A stretch of 44,922 nt of DNA. Source: an uncultured Cellulosilyticum sp. (GTDB lineage Bacteria > Bacillota > Clostridia > Lachnospirales > Cellulosilyticaceae). Where the stretch lies: the NCBI GenBank assembly GCA_934725855.1, contig CAKVCL010000027.1, positions 1 to 44,922 on the forward strand, written 5' to 3'. Shown piece by piece: positions 18,012 through 27,075 of this stretch. The notes under the pieces were generated by a model. It was not told where the DNA came from, made no database searches, and saw only the letters and a list, made by a program, of their open reading frames with translations. The translations under genes and the position numbers were made by a program. How positions within the stretch are numbered: position 1 is the first letter of the stretch; each line of letters begins with the position of its first letter.

Positions 18012-19229
18012 TTATTTGTTATCTGCTGCTGCAACACCTGGAAGTTCTTTTCCTTCAAGGAATTCAAGTGATGCACCACCACCTGTAGAGATGTGAGACA
18101 TTTTATCTGCAAAGCCAAGACGTTTAACTGCGTTAACTGAGTCACCACCACCAACGACTGTTGTTGCACCTTCAAGGTTAGCAACGGCTTCACAAATAGC
18201 AAGTGTTCCTTTTGCAAAGTTTTCAAATTCGAATACACCCATTGGTCCATTCCATACAACAGTTTTAGCACCTTTTAATGCTTCAGAGAATAATTCAATA
18301 GTCTTAGGTCCGATATCAAATCCTGACCATTCATCATCGATATCTCCTGCTATTGTTTTTCTTTCAGTATCGTTAGAGAATTCTTTACCAACTACGTGGT
18401 CAACTGGAAGTAAAAGTTTAACCCCTTTAGCTTTAGCTTTTTCAATCATTTCTAAAGCGTAGTCCATTTTGTCTTCTTCAAGAAGAGAACCACCGATTTT
18501 ACCACCTTGAGCTTTTTCAAAAGTATATGCCATACCACCACCGATGATAAGTGTGTCTACTTTTTCAAGAAGGTTGTTGATAACATTAATTTTATCAGAT
18601 ACTTTAGCACCACCAAGGATAGCTACAAATGGACGAACTGGATTTTCTACAGCTTCACCTAAGAATTTAATTTCTTTTTGCATTAAGTAGCCCACTACAT
18701 TTTCTTTAGTGAATTTTGTTACACCAACGTTTGAGCAGTGTGCACGGTGAGCTGTACCAAATGCATCATTTACGAAAATTTCATTGTCGCAAAGTGCAGC
18801 TAATTCTTCTGCATATTTAACGGCATTTTCGTCTTTACCATATTTTGTTTCTTCTACTCTGTAACGCGTATTTTGAAGTAATAATACTTCGCCATCTTTA
18901 AGCTGTGCAGCAACTTTTTGAGTTTCTGGTCCTGTAACTTGTGGATCGTTTACGAATTTTACATCTACGCCTAGTCTTTCTGTTAAAGCTTCTGCAACTG
19001 GTGCTAATGATAACTCTGGAAGTGGTTCTCCTTTTGGTTTACCAAGGTGAGAACAAAGAATTACTTTTGCACCTTGTTCTAATAATTTTTTGATCGTTGG
19101 AAGAGCTCCATCGATACGGTTGTAGTTTTGAATGACACCGTCTTTTAATGGCACGTTAAAGTCACAACGTACAAGTACTTTTTTGCCTTGAAGATTTGAT
19201 AAATCGTCAACTGTTTTTTTGTTTAACAT
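18012..19229 (-). CDS. pgk: Phosphoglycerate kinase
   Basis: The 405-residue two-domain enzyme makes ATP from 1,3-bisphosphoglycerate. Motifs: [16 protein letters not shown] (signature), [20 protein letters not shown] segment (QNTRYRVEE), [17 protein letters not shown], the hinge region with [14 protein letters not shown], and the nucleotide loop [15 protein letters not shown]. It follows gap in the operon, but a clear terminator hairpin (19286-19322) lies between them, so pgk and later genes probably depend on read-through. The ATG at 19229 follows AAAGGAGTTTACAA. Confidence 0.98.
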   Translation of the reverse strand: MLNKKTVDDLSNLQGKKVLVRCDFNVPLKDGVIQNYNRIDGALPTIKKLLEQGAKVILCSHLGKPKGEPLPELSLAPVAEALTERLGVDVKFVNDPQVTGPETQKVAAQLKDGEVLLLQNTRYRVEETKYGKDENAVKYAEELAALCDNEIFVNDAFGTAHRAHCSNVGVTKFTKENVVGYLMQKEIKFLGEAVENPVRPFVAILGGAKVSDKINVINNLLEKVDTLIIGGGMAYTFEKAQGGKIGGSLLEEDKMDYALEMIEKAKAKGVKLLLPVDHVVGKEFSNDTERKTIAGDIDDEWSGFDIGPKTIELFSEALKGAKTVVWNGPMGVFEFENFAKGTLAICEAVANLEGATTVVGGGDSVNAVKRLGFADKMSHISTGGGASLEFLEGKELPGVAAADNK

Positions 19230-19280
19230 TTGTAAACTCCTTTCAAATTTTATTTTTTAATGTATTTTATTCTAACAGAT

Positions 19281-19322
19281 AAAAAGGTCCGGTCCTATAA
19301 GTCTAACCTACAAGACCGGACC
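19281..19322 (-). terminator. Terminator between gap and pgk
   Basis: GGTCCGGTC (19286-19294) and GACCGGACC (19314-19322) form a perfect GC-rich stem; the minus-strand transcript continues with TTTTT. It sits inside the operon and should make most transcripts end after gap. The 50 bases left before pgk show no clear promoter. Confidence 0.85.
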
Positions 19323-19354
19323 CTGTTAGGATCTTATAATACTATCAATAAAAA

Positions 19355-20362
19355 TTATGCAAGTTCTGCGAAGTATTTGATAGTTCTAACCATTTGGCTT
19401 GTGTAAGAGTTTTCATTGTCATACCAAGCAACAACTTGTACTTGAGATGTACCGTTGTCAAGGTTAGTTACCATTGTTTGAGTAGCATCGAATAATGAAC
19501 CGTATGTGATACCTACGATATCAGATGATACTAATTGTTCTTCTGTGTAACCGAATGAATCGTTAGAAGCAGCTTTCATAGCTTCGTTGATTTGTTCTTT
19601 TGTTACTGTTCCTTCTACTACAGCTGTTAAGATAGTTGTAGAACCTGTTGGAACTGGTACACGTTGAGCAGAACCGATTAATTTACCATTTAATGATGGG
19701 ATAACTAAACCGATCGCTTTAGCAGCACCTGTTGAGTTAGGAACGATGTTTACAGCAGCAGCTCTAGCTCTTCTGAAATCACCTTTTCTGTGTGGTCCAT
19801 CAAGTACCATTTGGTCACCTGTGTAAGCGTGAATTGTTGACATGATACCAGATTTGATTGGTGCTAAGTTGTTAAGTGCATTAGCCATTGGAGCTAAGCA
19901 GTTTGTTGTACAAGATGCAGCAGAGATGATTTTGTCATCAGCTGTTAATGTATTTTCGTTTACAGAGAATACGATTGTTTTAAGGTCGTTACCAGCTGGA
20001 GCTGAGATAACAACTTTTTTAGCACCTGCATCGATGTGAGCTTGAGATTTAGCTTTAGATACATAGAATCCTGTACATTCAAGAACTACGTCTACGTCTA
20101 ATTCTCCCCATGGAAGTTTGCTAGCATCTGCTTCTGCATAAATTTTGATTTCTTTTCCGTTTACAACGATTGAAGATTCTTTCGCTTCAACTGTACCGTT
20201 GTATCTACCTTGAGAAGAATCATATTTTAATAAGTGTGCTAACATTGCTGGGTTAGTTAAATCGTTGATTGCTACGATTTCATAACCTTCTGCTCCGAAC
20301 ATTTGTCTGAAAGCAAGACGTCCAATACGTCCAAATCCATTAATCGCTACTTTTACTGCCAT
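19355..20362 (-). CDS. gap: Glyceraldehyde-3-phosphate dehydrogenase (NAD type)
   Basis: The 335-residue enzyme oxidises glyceraldehyde-3-phosphate to 1,3-bisphosphoglycerate. NAD-binding start [17 protein letters not shown], catalytic cysteine in [12 protein letters not shown], catalytic His in [10 protein letters not shown], and C-terminal [18 protein letters not shown] are all present. Asp at position 33 (INDLT) fits NAD preference, as in catabolic GapA. It is the first enzyme gene after cggR. The ATG follows AAGGAGGAACCAATA, a very strong ribosome binding site. A terminator after the gene fits high expression relative to pgk. Confidence 0.98.
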   Translation of the reverse strand: MAVKVAINGFGRIGRLAFRQMFGAEGYEIVAINDLTNPAMLAHLLKYDSSQGRYNGTVEAKESSIVVNGKEIKIYAEADASKLPWGELDVDVVLECTGFYVSKAKSQAHIDAGAKKVVISAPAGNDLKTIVFSVNENTLTADDKIISAASCTTNCLAPMANALNNLAPIKSGIMSTIHAYTGDQMVLDGPHRKGDFRRARAAAVNIVPNSTGAAKAIGLVIPSLNGKLIGSAQRVPVPTGSTTILTAVVEGTVTKEQINEAMKAASNDSFGYTEEQLVSSDIVGITYGSLFDATQTMVTNLDNGTSQVQVVAWYDNENSYTSQMVRTIKYFAELA

Positions 20363-20473
20363 TATTGGTTCCTCCTTGAAATAATATCATTTGTTTTTAA
20401 TTTATATTCAAATCGCCCATATTAGTATGTAAAATACCGAGCGATATGATACCTACATTATTTTACCATTATT

Positions 20474-20495
20474 TTCTCCAAAAAACTATGGAGAA
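20474..20495 (-). repeat. Hairpin between cggR and gap
   Basis: TTCTCC (20474-20479) and GGAGAA (20490-20495) pair across a 10-base loop in the cggR-gap spacer. It lacks a T-tract. A role in mRNA processing or stabilising the gap message, known for the Bacillus cggR-gapA transcript, is an inference. Confidence 0.4.
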
Positions 20496-20529
20496 TTTGT
20501 TAATTTGCTAACTTTTTTAATATAACACT

Positions 20530-21564
20530 TTAAGACTCATGTAAAACTTTAAGGATTTCTCTCGCTGCATCCTCATCTAAAATGAGATACCCTGATTGAA
20601 ACAGTGCTTTTGATGCTAGAATTGCAGCAGCTTTATCTTTTCCACATGCTACTGCAATGCGATAAGGAATGTTTTTTGCCATCGTTGGGGATACGCCAAT
20701 AACCTCCTGCGCATACACTATTTCACCTTTTTCGTCAAAATAATGTCTAAATGACTCGGAAATAGCTTTTCCTTTTTCAAGGATTTCTATGACTTCATTA
20801 GGTTCTTTTCGACGCTCTGCCATTTTAATGGCATTACCTATTCCAAATATAATCATATCTGTTTCTGCTAATTTTTGCAATAATTTTTGTATTTGAGGCT
20901 CATTTTTAATAAAATGAATAGATTGATTGCTCAGATTATCTGGAATCGTCAGTATTTCATACTCGGCATTAAGCTTTTCAGCCAGTTTAATGGCAATGGT
21001 GTTTGCATGAAGCTCAACTCTTTCACCAACACTTCCTCTAGCTGGTAACACATGGAGTGTCTGAAAGGAATGGTTGATATGTGGCATAAACTCCACCATA
21101 TTAGCGATAGTTGTTCCGCCTGTAATAGCTAAAGTTTTACAGTTTGGTAAAAGCTCTTGCAATAAACTTCCAAATGCAACGCCCAGTCCATTATCCATGC
21201 CACCCTCTCCACCTAAATAGCCTTTTACAATCATCGCTTTTTTTAGACACAAGGCATTTGCAATTTCTTCTTCTAAGCGGCTCAGTTCATCTAGCTCATG
21301 GAACGGCATATATAAATCACTTAAGATTCCTTCTCCTAAGGGAGTAATGCTCATTCCTCTTGCAGCAATTTGAATCAGGCCTTGTTTTTCTAATTGTTCA
21401 ATCTCCGTTCTAACGGTTCTTTCAGATAGCTTCAGCTCTTGAACAAGGGTACGTCTGCCAACTGTTCCACTTTGAAGTATCTTTTTCAAAATCATATAGC
21501 GCATTTTAAACATTGAGGTAAACTCAGGAATTAGTTTTTCTAAGGCTGCTATTTTATTTTGCAT
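20530..21564 (-). CDS. cggR: Central glycolytic genes regulator CggR (SorC family)
   Basis: The 344-residue repressor has a winged HTH at residues 20-85 (MRYMILKKILQSGTVGRRTLVQELKLSERTVRTEIEQLEKQGLI) and a SorC-type sugar-phosphate-binding domain (about 95-340) with GGTTIANMVEFMP, VLPARGSVGERVELHANTIA and IIFGIGNA. In Bacillus subtilis, CggR represses the gapA operon and is released by fructose-1,6-bisphosphate. The same gene order (cggR-gap-pgk-tpiA-gpmI) and the operator repeats upstream make the same role very likely here. The ATG at 21564 follows AAGGAGTATGTT. Confidence 0.95.
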   Translation of the reverse strand: MQNKIAALEKLIPEFTSMFKMRYMILKKILQSGTVGRRTLVQELKLSERTVRTEIEQLEKQGLIQIAARGMSITPLGEGILSDLYMPFHELDELSRLEEEIANALCLKKAMIVKGYLGGEGGMDNGLGVAFGSLLQELLPNCKTLAITGGTTIANMVEFMPHINHSFQTLHVLPARGSVGERVELHANTIAIKLAEKLNAEYEILTIPDNLSNQSIHFIKNEPQIQKLLQKLAETDMIIFGIGNAIKMAERRKEPNEVIEILEKGKAISESFRHYFDEKGEIVYAQEVIGVSPTMAKNIPYRIAVACGKDKAAAILASKALFQSGYLILDEDAAREILKVLHES

Positions 21565-21577
21565 AACATACTCCTTC

Positions 21578-21647
21578 GGGACATTTTTGTCCCAATTAAA
21601 TCCTTTTGTCCCACCACTATTTTATATAATAATCATTAAATAATCAA
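21578..21647 (-). promoter_or_regulatory. Promoter and CggR operator of the glycolytic operon
   Basis: On the minus strand TTGATT (21642-21647), a 17-base spacer and TAAAAT (21619-21624) form a sigma-A promoter. Just downstream lie two GGGAC repeats: GGGACAAAAGGA (21601-21612) and the palindrome GGGACAAAAATGTCCC (21578-21593). This is the arrangement of the Bacillus CggR operator, placed to block elongation right after the transcription start. Confidence 0.8.
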
Positions 21648-21664
21648 TCTTTTTATACTAAATC

Positions 21665-21970
21665 TTAAAATTTTTTATATCCCCATATGGCATACGTCAG
21701 TTTCCACCAATAACATTTAGGCTTGCCATATTCACTCAGCATAAACTGCCAAAGCCTCAACTGTAAAACTTGCATTTCTTTATCTTGGGCACTTGAGATT
21801 TTCCTTGGGCTATATCTAGCTTTGGAATAAATAGACACAATGCTCTCAATTAACGCCCCTAGCTTTTCACTTTGCTTTATCGCACGCTCTTGAAATTGCA
21901 AAAGAGTTTCGTTTTGCGCTAAATATAAATCCATTTTACCTAATAAATAAATGATTCTATTTTTCTTCAT
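21665..21970 (-). pseudogene. C-terminal remnant of a DUF4129/transglutaminase-like protein
   Basis: The 101 residues (from the ATG at 21970 behind AAAGGGGCTTAT) look like the soluble C-terminal tail of DUF4129-containing transglutaminase-like membrane proteins: ETLLQFQERAIKQSEKLGAL, then IVSIYSKARYSPRKIS. Such proteins lie downstream of moxR and a DUF58 gene. Here only an N-terminal moxR fragment (22043-22276) precedes it, so the locus seems to have lost its middle. The identification rests on weak motifs and on this context. A small expressed protein cannot be excluded, as the ribosome binding site is good. Confidence 0.45.
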
Positions 21971-22042
21971 ATAAGCCCCTTTCACCTTATTACCTGCTAT
22001 CCTCGACTCACTATTTCCCCGGAAATCATATTTGGCTTTTTC

Positions 22043-22276
22043 TTAGGAATCACTTGGCAATGTATCTGGCGTAAATTGTATGCGTTTAAAATTACCCCCA
22101 GTAGCATAAGCTAAAGCTTTTGCAAGAGTCGTCTTTCCCACTCCAGGTACATCTTCAATTAATAAATGACCTTTAGCTAATAAGGTAATCACTGCTTTTT
22201 CTATTTGTTCATCCTTGCCTTTAATTTCATTTTGAATTTGTTTGATTAGTTGCTTTACATCTCCTCTATGATTCAT
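22043..22276 (-). pseudogene. MoxR family AAA ATPase, N-terminal fragment
   Basis: The 77 residues match the start of MoxR ATPases: an N-terminal helix, then [21 protein letters not shown] with the Walker A motif and [12 protein letters not shown], which in intact proteins continues to Walker B. A stop follows right after LPSDS. Full-length MoxR has about 310-330 residues, so about 75 percent is missing. MoxR proteins act as chaperones with DUF58/VWA partners. The deletion joins this fragment to the tail of a transglutaminase-like gene. Confidence 0.88.
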
Positions 22277-22400
22277 CTGTTTCCTCCAATTTTTTATTTT
22301 GATACAAAATATACTATTTATATATTTTACACTTTTTATTTATTTTGTCGTATATTTATCATAACCAAGCAAAAATTTATAACAAAAATATCAACTCCAT

Positions 22401-24071
22401 TTAGGGTTGGTATTCATCTTCTGTATAAATTGTTTGTTTATCATCTAAAATGAGCTGTGCAATATTTAATGCATGGTCTGAAATACGTTCCAAATTACTC
22501 ACCATGTCTAAATAAATAATCCCTGCAAAAGGATTACATTCTGCTTTAGCTAAACGTTGCATATGACTTGAACGCAATTTTTCTTCTAACTTATCGGTTT
22601 GTTTTTCTAATGGTAATACCTCACTAGCCAGTAGTCTATCTTGTTTTTCATAAGCTTTTATGGCTTTTGAAAAACACTGTAAAGCGATGTCCGTAATCTG
22701 CTCTAATTCTTTTTTGGCTATATCAGAAAAACTTAAATTTTCATTCTTTAAATTTAAAGCCAGTTCTCCAATATTATCTGCATGATCCCCTACACGTTCA
22801 ATATCACTCACCATATGAAAAAGCTCACTGACTCTTCTTTGAGCCCCTTCAGAAATACTCAAATTCGTAAGCTTAATCAGATAATCATTTAATTTTTTTT
22901 GAAGCTCATTAATGCCTCTTTCCTCATTAAATACTTCATTGACCTTTTCTTCATCTTTCTCAAATAGTGCTTCTATGGCTCTTTGTACGTTCCAACAAGC
23001 CATTTCTCCCATCCGAATGGTTTCCTCCATGGCAGTTTGAACCGCTACAGAAGGCGTTCCAAACAATCTTTCATCCAAAAAGTAATCCCCTGCTTCTTGC
23101 TCCCTAATAGGCCCTTTGATGAGCTTTTCCGCTAAGAACACAAGGGTATTGCCAAAAGGAAATAAAATGACAGTGCTTAAAATATTAAAAATACTGTGCA
23201 CAATACTAATCTGTGTCACATCAATAAGCTCATAACGTGTATCTGGTAACCATACATTAAACACCAAAACTGCAATAATCCCAAAAATAATGGAACCAAT
23301 TAAATTAAATAAAAAGTGAATCACAGCGGCCCTTTTTGCATGAATACTTGCCCCAATACTTGATAAAATAGCTGTGATACAAGTTCCAATATTTTGTCCT
23401 AAAATAATATAAATGGCTGAACTCCATGGCACAAGTCCTGCTAAAGCCAAAGCTTGCAAAATGCCCACCGAAGCAGAAGAGCTTTGAATCACTGCGGTGA
23501 CAATAGCCCCTGTTAGAATGCCTAAAAAAGGGCTTCTTCCTAATTGTAAAAATAAACTTCTTACACTTTCTAACTGACTTAAGGGGCTAGCTGCCTCACT
23601 CATCATATCAAGTCCTAAAAATAGTGCCCCAAACCCAAACAAAACTTGTCCAATGGATTTCACATAAAGGTTTTTAACAAACATGAGTAAAATAACGCCC
23701 GCCACAATCATAATAGGGGCTAACACAGCAGGTTTTAAATAAGCTGTCCATTCCCCTAATACAACAATCCAAGAAGTAATGGTGGTTCCTATGTTGGCCC
23801 CCATAATCACTCCCACCGCTTGCCTTAAATTAAGTAGTCCTACATTTACAAAGCCCACCACCATAACGGTTGTAGCAGATGAACTTTGTATAAGTGCTGT
23901 GACCCCTGCTCCTACTAGTACTCCAAGGAGTCGATTTTTGGTTAAAGCACTTAGAATATTCTTCATTCGGTTTCCTGCCGCTTTGTTAAGCCCTTCTCCC
24001 ATATATTCCATACCAAATAAAAAAAGTCCAAATCCGGCTAAAAAACTAAGTGCCAATTTCATCCAATCCAT
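22401..24071 (-). CDS. Na/Pi-cotransporter family protein with PhoU domain
   Basis: The 556-residue protein has an N-terminal transporter half with two inverted Na/Pi repeats, each with the signature QSSSA (LIQSSSATTVMVVGF near residue 65 and VIQSSSASVGILQAL near 200), and about eight to nine membrane helices up to residue 310. The C-terminal part (about 335-550) is a PhoU-like four-helix region with ERVGDHADNIGE and ERISDHALNIAQ. It probably takes up phosphate with sodium, with the PhoU part regulating it. I choose the ATG at 24071 after GGGAGGAACTTGT. It is monocistronic. Confidence 0.92.
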   Translation of the reverse strand: MDWMKLALSFLAGFGLFLFGMEYMGEGLNKAAGNRMKNILSALTKNRLLGVLVGAGVTALIQSSSATTVMVVGFVNVGLLNLRQAVGVIMGANIGTTITSWIVVLGEWTAYLKPAVLAPIMIVAGVILLMFVKNLYVKSIGQVLFGFGALFLGLDMMSEAASPLSQLESVRSLFLQLGRSPFLGILTGAIVTAVIQSSSASVGILQALALAGLVPWSSAIYIILGQNIGTCITAILSSIGASIHAKRAAVIHFLFNLIGSIIFGIIAVLVFNVWLPDTRYELIDVTQISIVHSIFNILSTVILFPFGNTLVFLAEKLIKGPIREQEAGDYFLDERLFGTPSVAVQTAMEETIRMGEMACWNVQRAIEALFEKDEEKVNEVFNEERGINELQKKLNDYLIKLTNLSISEGAQRRVSELFHMVSDIERVGDHADNIGELALNLKNENLSFSDIAKKELEQITDIALQCFSKAIKAYEKQDRLLASEVLPLEKQTDKLEEKLRSSHMQRLAKAECNPFAGIIYLDMVSNLERISDHALNIAQLILDDKQTIYTEDEYQP

Positions 24072-24140
24072 ACAAGTTCCTCCCAAAATACATTTTCACT
24101 AAGCTACTTTTAGTGTTTCTAAAAAAATGTATTTTATGAC

Positions 24141-24190
24141 AAAAAAAGGCTGCTAAAACAGTTATCTAACTGTTTTAGCAGCCTTTTTTG
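24141..24190. terminator. Bidirectional-looking terminator after ilvE
   Basis: GGCTGCTAAAACAGTT (24148-24163) and AACTGTTTTAGCAGCC (24168-24183) are perfect 16-base arms with a 4-base loop, flanked by A7 and T6. It ends ilvE transcription on the minus strand and insulates the transporter gene promoter. Confidence 0.95.
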
Positions 24191-24200
24191 TATCATTTTC

Positions 24201-25226
24201 TTAAAGAATACGTTTAATCCATCCTTCTGGTGCTTCAATTCTACCCATTTGAATACCTGTAAGCGTATCATAAAGTTTTTGAATAACAGGTCCCATTTTT
24301 TCCATTCCACTTGGGAAGCAGATTTCTTTGCCATGGTCTACGATTTTACCTACTGGAGAAATAACAGCAGCTGTACCACATAAACCACATTCTGCAAAAT
24401 CTTTTACTTCTTCTAAGAATACTTCTCTTTCTTCTACTTCAAGTCCTAAGTATTCTTTTGCAACATAAACAAGAGAACGACGTGTAATAGAAGGTAAGAT
24501 ACTATCTGATTTTGGAGTTACGACTTTACCATCTTTTGTAACGAATAAGAAGTTTGCTCCACCTGTTTCTTCTACTTTCGTTCTTGTTTTTGGATCAAGA
24601 TACATGTTTTCATCATAACCTTCTTCATGAGCCGTTACAATCGCATGTAAACTCATCGCATAGTTTAATCCAGCTTTAACATGTCCTGTTCCATTTGGAG
24701 CTGCACGGTCAAAGTCACTTACTTTAATGGTAATTGGTTTTGCACCCCCTTTAAAGTATGGGCCTACTGGTGTACAAAATGCACGGAATTGATAATCTTC
24801 TGCTGGTTTAACACCGATAACTGGACTAATACCAAACATATAAGGACGAATATATAGGGAAGCCCCTGTACCATATGGTGGTACATAAGCAGCATTTGCT
24901 TTAACGACTTCTTCAATAGCTTCTATAAAACGCTCTGCTGGGAAAACTGGCATTTCAAGCCTTTTAGCAGAGTCTACCATTCTTTGTGCATTAAGGTCTG
25001 GGCGGAATACAACGATATGACCATCTTCTGTTGTATAGGCTTTAAGTCCTTCAAAACAAGTTTGAGCATATTGAAGAACACCTGCACATTCACTCATAAC
25101 GATTTGATCATCTTCTGTTAATGTGCCTTCATCCCATGCTCCGTTTGTATAATTGGCTACATAACGTTTATCTGTTTTAATATAACCAAATCCAATATTG
25201 GACCAATCAATATTTTTCTTTTCCAT
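24201..25226 (-). CDS. ilvE: Branched-chain amino acid aminotransferase
   Basis: The 341-residue PLP enzyme (class IV, large BCAT form as in eukaryotes and Bacillus) transfers amino groups between glutamate and the keto acids of Leu, Ile and Val. Motifs: LQYAQTCFEGLKAY, RPDLNAQRM, LYIRPYMFG, the region GTGHVKAGLNYAMSL with the PLP-region Lys, EVEETGGANFLFV-like segment (KVEETGGANF), LPSITRRSL and ECGLCGTAAVISPVG. The ATG at 25226 follows GAGGGGATTCAAA. It is separate from the main ilv-leu operon 5 kb away and no T-box precedes it, so its control may differ. Confidence 0.95.
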   Translation of the reverse strand: MEKKNIDWSNIGFGYIKTDKRYVANYTNGAWDEGTLTEDDQIVMSECAGVLQYAQTCFEGLKAYTTEDGHIVVFRPDLNAQRMVDSAKRLEMPVFPAERFIEAIEEVVKANAAYVPPYGTGASLYIRPYMFGISPVIGVKPAEDYQFRAFCTPVGPYFKGGAKPITIKVSDFDRAAPNGTGHVKAGLNYAMSLHAIVTAHEEGYDENMYLDPKTRTKVEETGGANFLFVTKDGKVVTPKSDSILPSITRRSLVYVAKEYLGLEVEEREVFLEEVKDFAECGLCGTAAVISPVGKIVDHGKEICFPSGMEKMGPVIQKLYDTLTGIQMGRIEAPEGWIKRIL

Positions 25227-25395
25227 TTTGAATCCCCTCATCTTCCTATTATACTTTCAATTCATCACTTTATGTTATCATATAACTTTTTTTATAATTT
25301 TACAACTTCTCTTTCCTATAATCTCTATTTATTTGACACGCCATCAACAGATTATTGATGCCCCTCGATAGCATATTCATTTTTCTAGTAAGCTA

Positions 25396-25426
25396 AAAAG
25401 AGTGGCATCTAAGACACCACTCTTTT
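25396..25426 (-). terminator. Terminator of the isc-mnmA operon
   Basis: AAAAGAGTGG (25396-25405) and CCACTCTTTT (25417-25426) are perfect arms about 70 bases after the mnmA stop. The minus-strand transcript continues through the AAAAG arm into a T-run. Confidence 0.85.
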
Positions 25427-25491
25427 AGGTTTATTTATGAACACCTTAATTTATTCCCTATTATACTTATGATATGCTCTTAATTATAAGC

Positions 25492-26574
25492 TTAACCAAT
25501 AATCGTGCCGCCACCAATGAGTTTTTCCCCATCATAAAGCACTAACGCTTGTCCTGGTGTCACTGCACGTTGCGGTTCATCAAATTCACAAATCAAGGTT
25601 TTATCATCTTGCATACGAATGACACAGGATTCCGGTTTTTGATTGTATCTAATCTTCCCACTACACCTTATTTCACCTTCAAATGATTCAAAAGGCATAA
25701 AGTTTAAAGTATGGGCTGTCACAGTTGGTTTAAATAAATCTGCATTATCTCCAACAACCACTTCATTTTTAGCTGCATCTAATTTTTGCACAAAAACAGG
25801 TTTGCCCATAGAAAGCCCTAACCCTTTTCTTTGACCAATGGTATAATGAATGATTCCCTTGTGCTTTCCAACGACTTTTCCGTCCTTGTCAACAAAGTTA
25901 CCTGGTTTACAAGGTTTACCTGTTGCCTCTTCAATATAGCCTGCATAATTATCATCTGGCACAAAACAGATTTCTTGACTATCTGGTTTGGTTGCAACTG
26001 CTAGTCCAATCTCTTTAGCAATGGCTCTTACTTCATCTTTTGTATAATCACCTAACGGCATTAAAGTATGCTCTAATTGGTGCTGTGTTAAATTATAAAG
26101 TGCATAAGTTTGGTCTTTTGCTAAAGTCTTAGATTGCTTTAAAGCATAACGCCCTGTTTGTTCATCTTTAATCACACGTGCATAATGCCCTGTAGCAATA
26201 TAATCTGCCCCTATCTGAAGGGCTTTTTGTAACATAGATTCCCATTTTACATAACGATTACATGCAATACAAGGATTTGGTGTACGTGCATTTTGATATT
26301 CTTCTAAGAAATAATCAATCACATATTTCTTAAAATCACTTCTAAAGTTAACCACATAATGTGGAATTCCTAGTTTTTGGCAAACACGTCTTGCATCATC
26401 TACAGCTGTCAGACCACAACATCCACCACTATTGTCGTCTGGCGCATCGTCTTGCCATATTTGCATGGTCATTCCAATGACTTCATAGCCTTGCTCTTTA
26501 AGTAAATAGGCTGTCACGGAGCTATCAACGCCCCCTGACATACCTACTACTACACGTTTTGCATGTTCAGCCAT
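25492..26574 (-). CDS. mnmA: tRNA-specific 2-thiouridylase MnmA
   Basis: The 360-residue enzyme puts sulfur on U34 of Lys, Glu and Gln tRNAs, using ATP and sulfur passed from a cysteine desulfurase. PP-loop GMSGGVDSSV is at the N-terminus. The catalytic cysteines are in TPNPCIACNRYVKW and SQEICFVPD. YTIGQRKGLG is the conserved central segment. The ATG overlaps the iscU stop (TAATG), so the two are translationally coupled. The gene order iscR-iscS-iscU-mnmA suggests that IscS here serves both Fe-S cluster assembly and tRNA thiolation. Confidence 0.97.
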   Translation of the reverse strand: MAEHAKRVVVGMSGGVDSSVTAYLLKEQGYEVIGMTMQIWQDDAPDDNSGGCCGLTAVDDARRVCQKLGIPHYVVNFRSDFKKYVIDYFLEEYQNARTPNPCIACNRYVKWESMLQKALQIGADYIATGHYARVIKDEQTGRYALKQSKTLAKDQTYALYNLTQHQLEHTLMPLGDYTKDEVRAIAKEIGLAVATKPDSQEICFVPDDNYAGYIEEATGKPCKPGNFVDKDGKVVGKHKGIIHYTIGQRKGLGLSMGKPVFVQKLDAAKNEVVVGDNADLFKPTVTAHTLNFMPFESFEGEIRCSGKIRYNQKPESCVIRMQDDKTLICEFDEPQRAVTPGQALVLYDGEKLIGGGTIIG

Positions 26575-27017
26575 TAGTTAGCGTCTTCCTCATCTTCTAC
26601 GTCATGATCATGAACGTCTTTTACTGGTGGCTTAAGTCCTTCAATGGTAATATGATTTTTCTCAGCATAATCCCAAAGTGCAGCATGAAGTGATTCTTCA
26701 GCTAATAATGAACAGTGCATTTTTACTGGTGGCAGCCCATCAAGTGCTTCTGCCACAGATTTATTTGTGATTTGAAGGGCATCTTGAATCGTTTTACCGA
26801 TTACCATTTCGGTTGCCATAGAACTGGTTGCTACGGCTGCACCGCAACCAAATGTTTTAAATTTTGCATCTTTAATGATGTTATCTTCGATTTTTAAATA
26901 AACCTTCATGATATCACCACATTTTGCATTACCTACTGTGCCTACACCACTTGCATCTTCAATTTCTCCTACGTTTCTTGGATGCATGAAATGATCCATA
27001 ACTTTTTCACTATACAT
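26574..27017 (-). CDS. iscU: Fe-S cluster scaffold IscU/NifU-like
   Basis: The 147-residue scaffold on which [Fe-S] clusters are built. The three ligand cysteines are in NAKCGD, TFGCGAAVATSS and KMHCSLLAEE. The start MYSEKVMDHFMHPRNVGEIEDASGVGTVGN is typical of the clostridial NifU-like group. The tail is acidic and His-rich (DVHDHDVEDEEDAN), longer than in proteobacterial IscU. It lies 58 bases downstream of iscS, its sulfur donor, and overlaps mnmA by one base. Confidence 0.96.
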   Translation of the reverse strand: MYSEKVMDHFMHPRNVGEIEDASGVGTVGNAKCGDIMKVYLKIEDNIIKDAKFKTFGCGAAVATSSMATEMVIGKTIQDALQITNKSVAEALDGLPPVKMHCSLLAEESLHAALWDYAEKNHITIEGLKPPVKDVHDHDVEDEEDAN

Positions 27018-27075
27018 ATATTCACCTCGTGTTTTTTCTTTACTGTATATTTATCATTAACTTCTTTTTGTTTTA

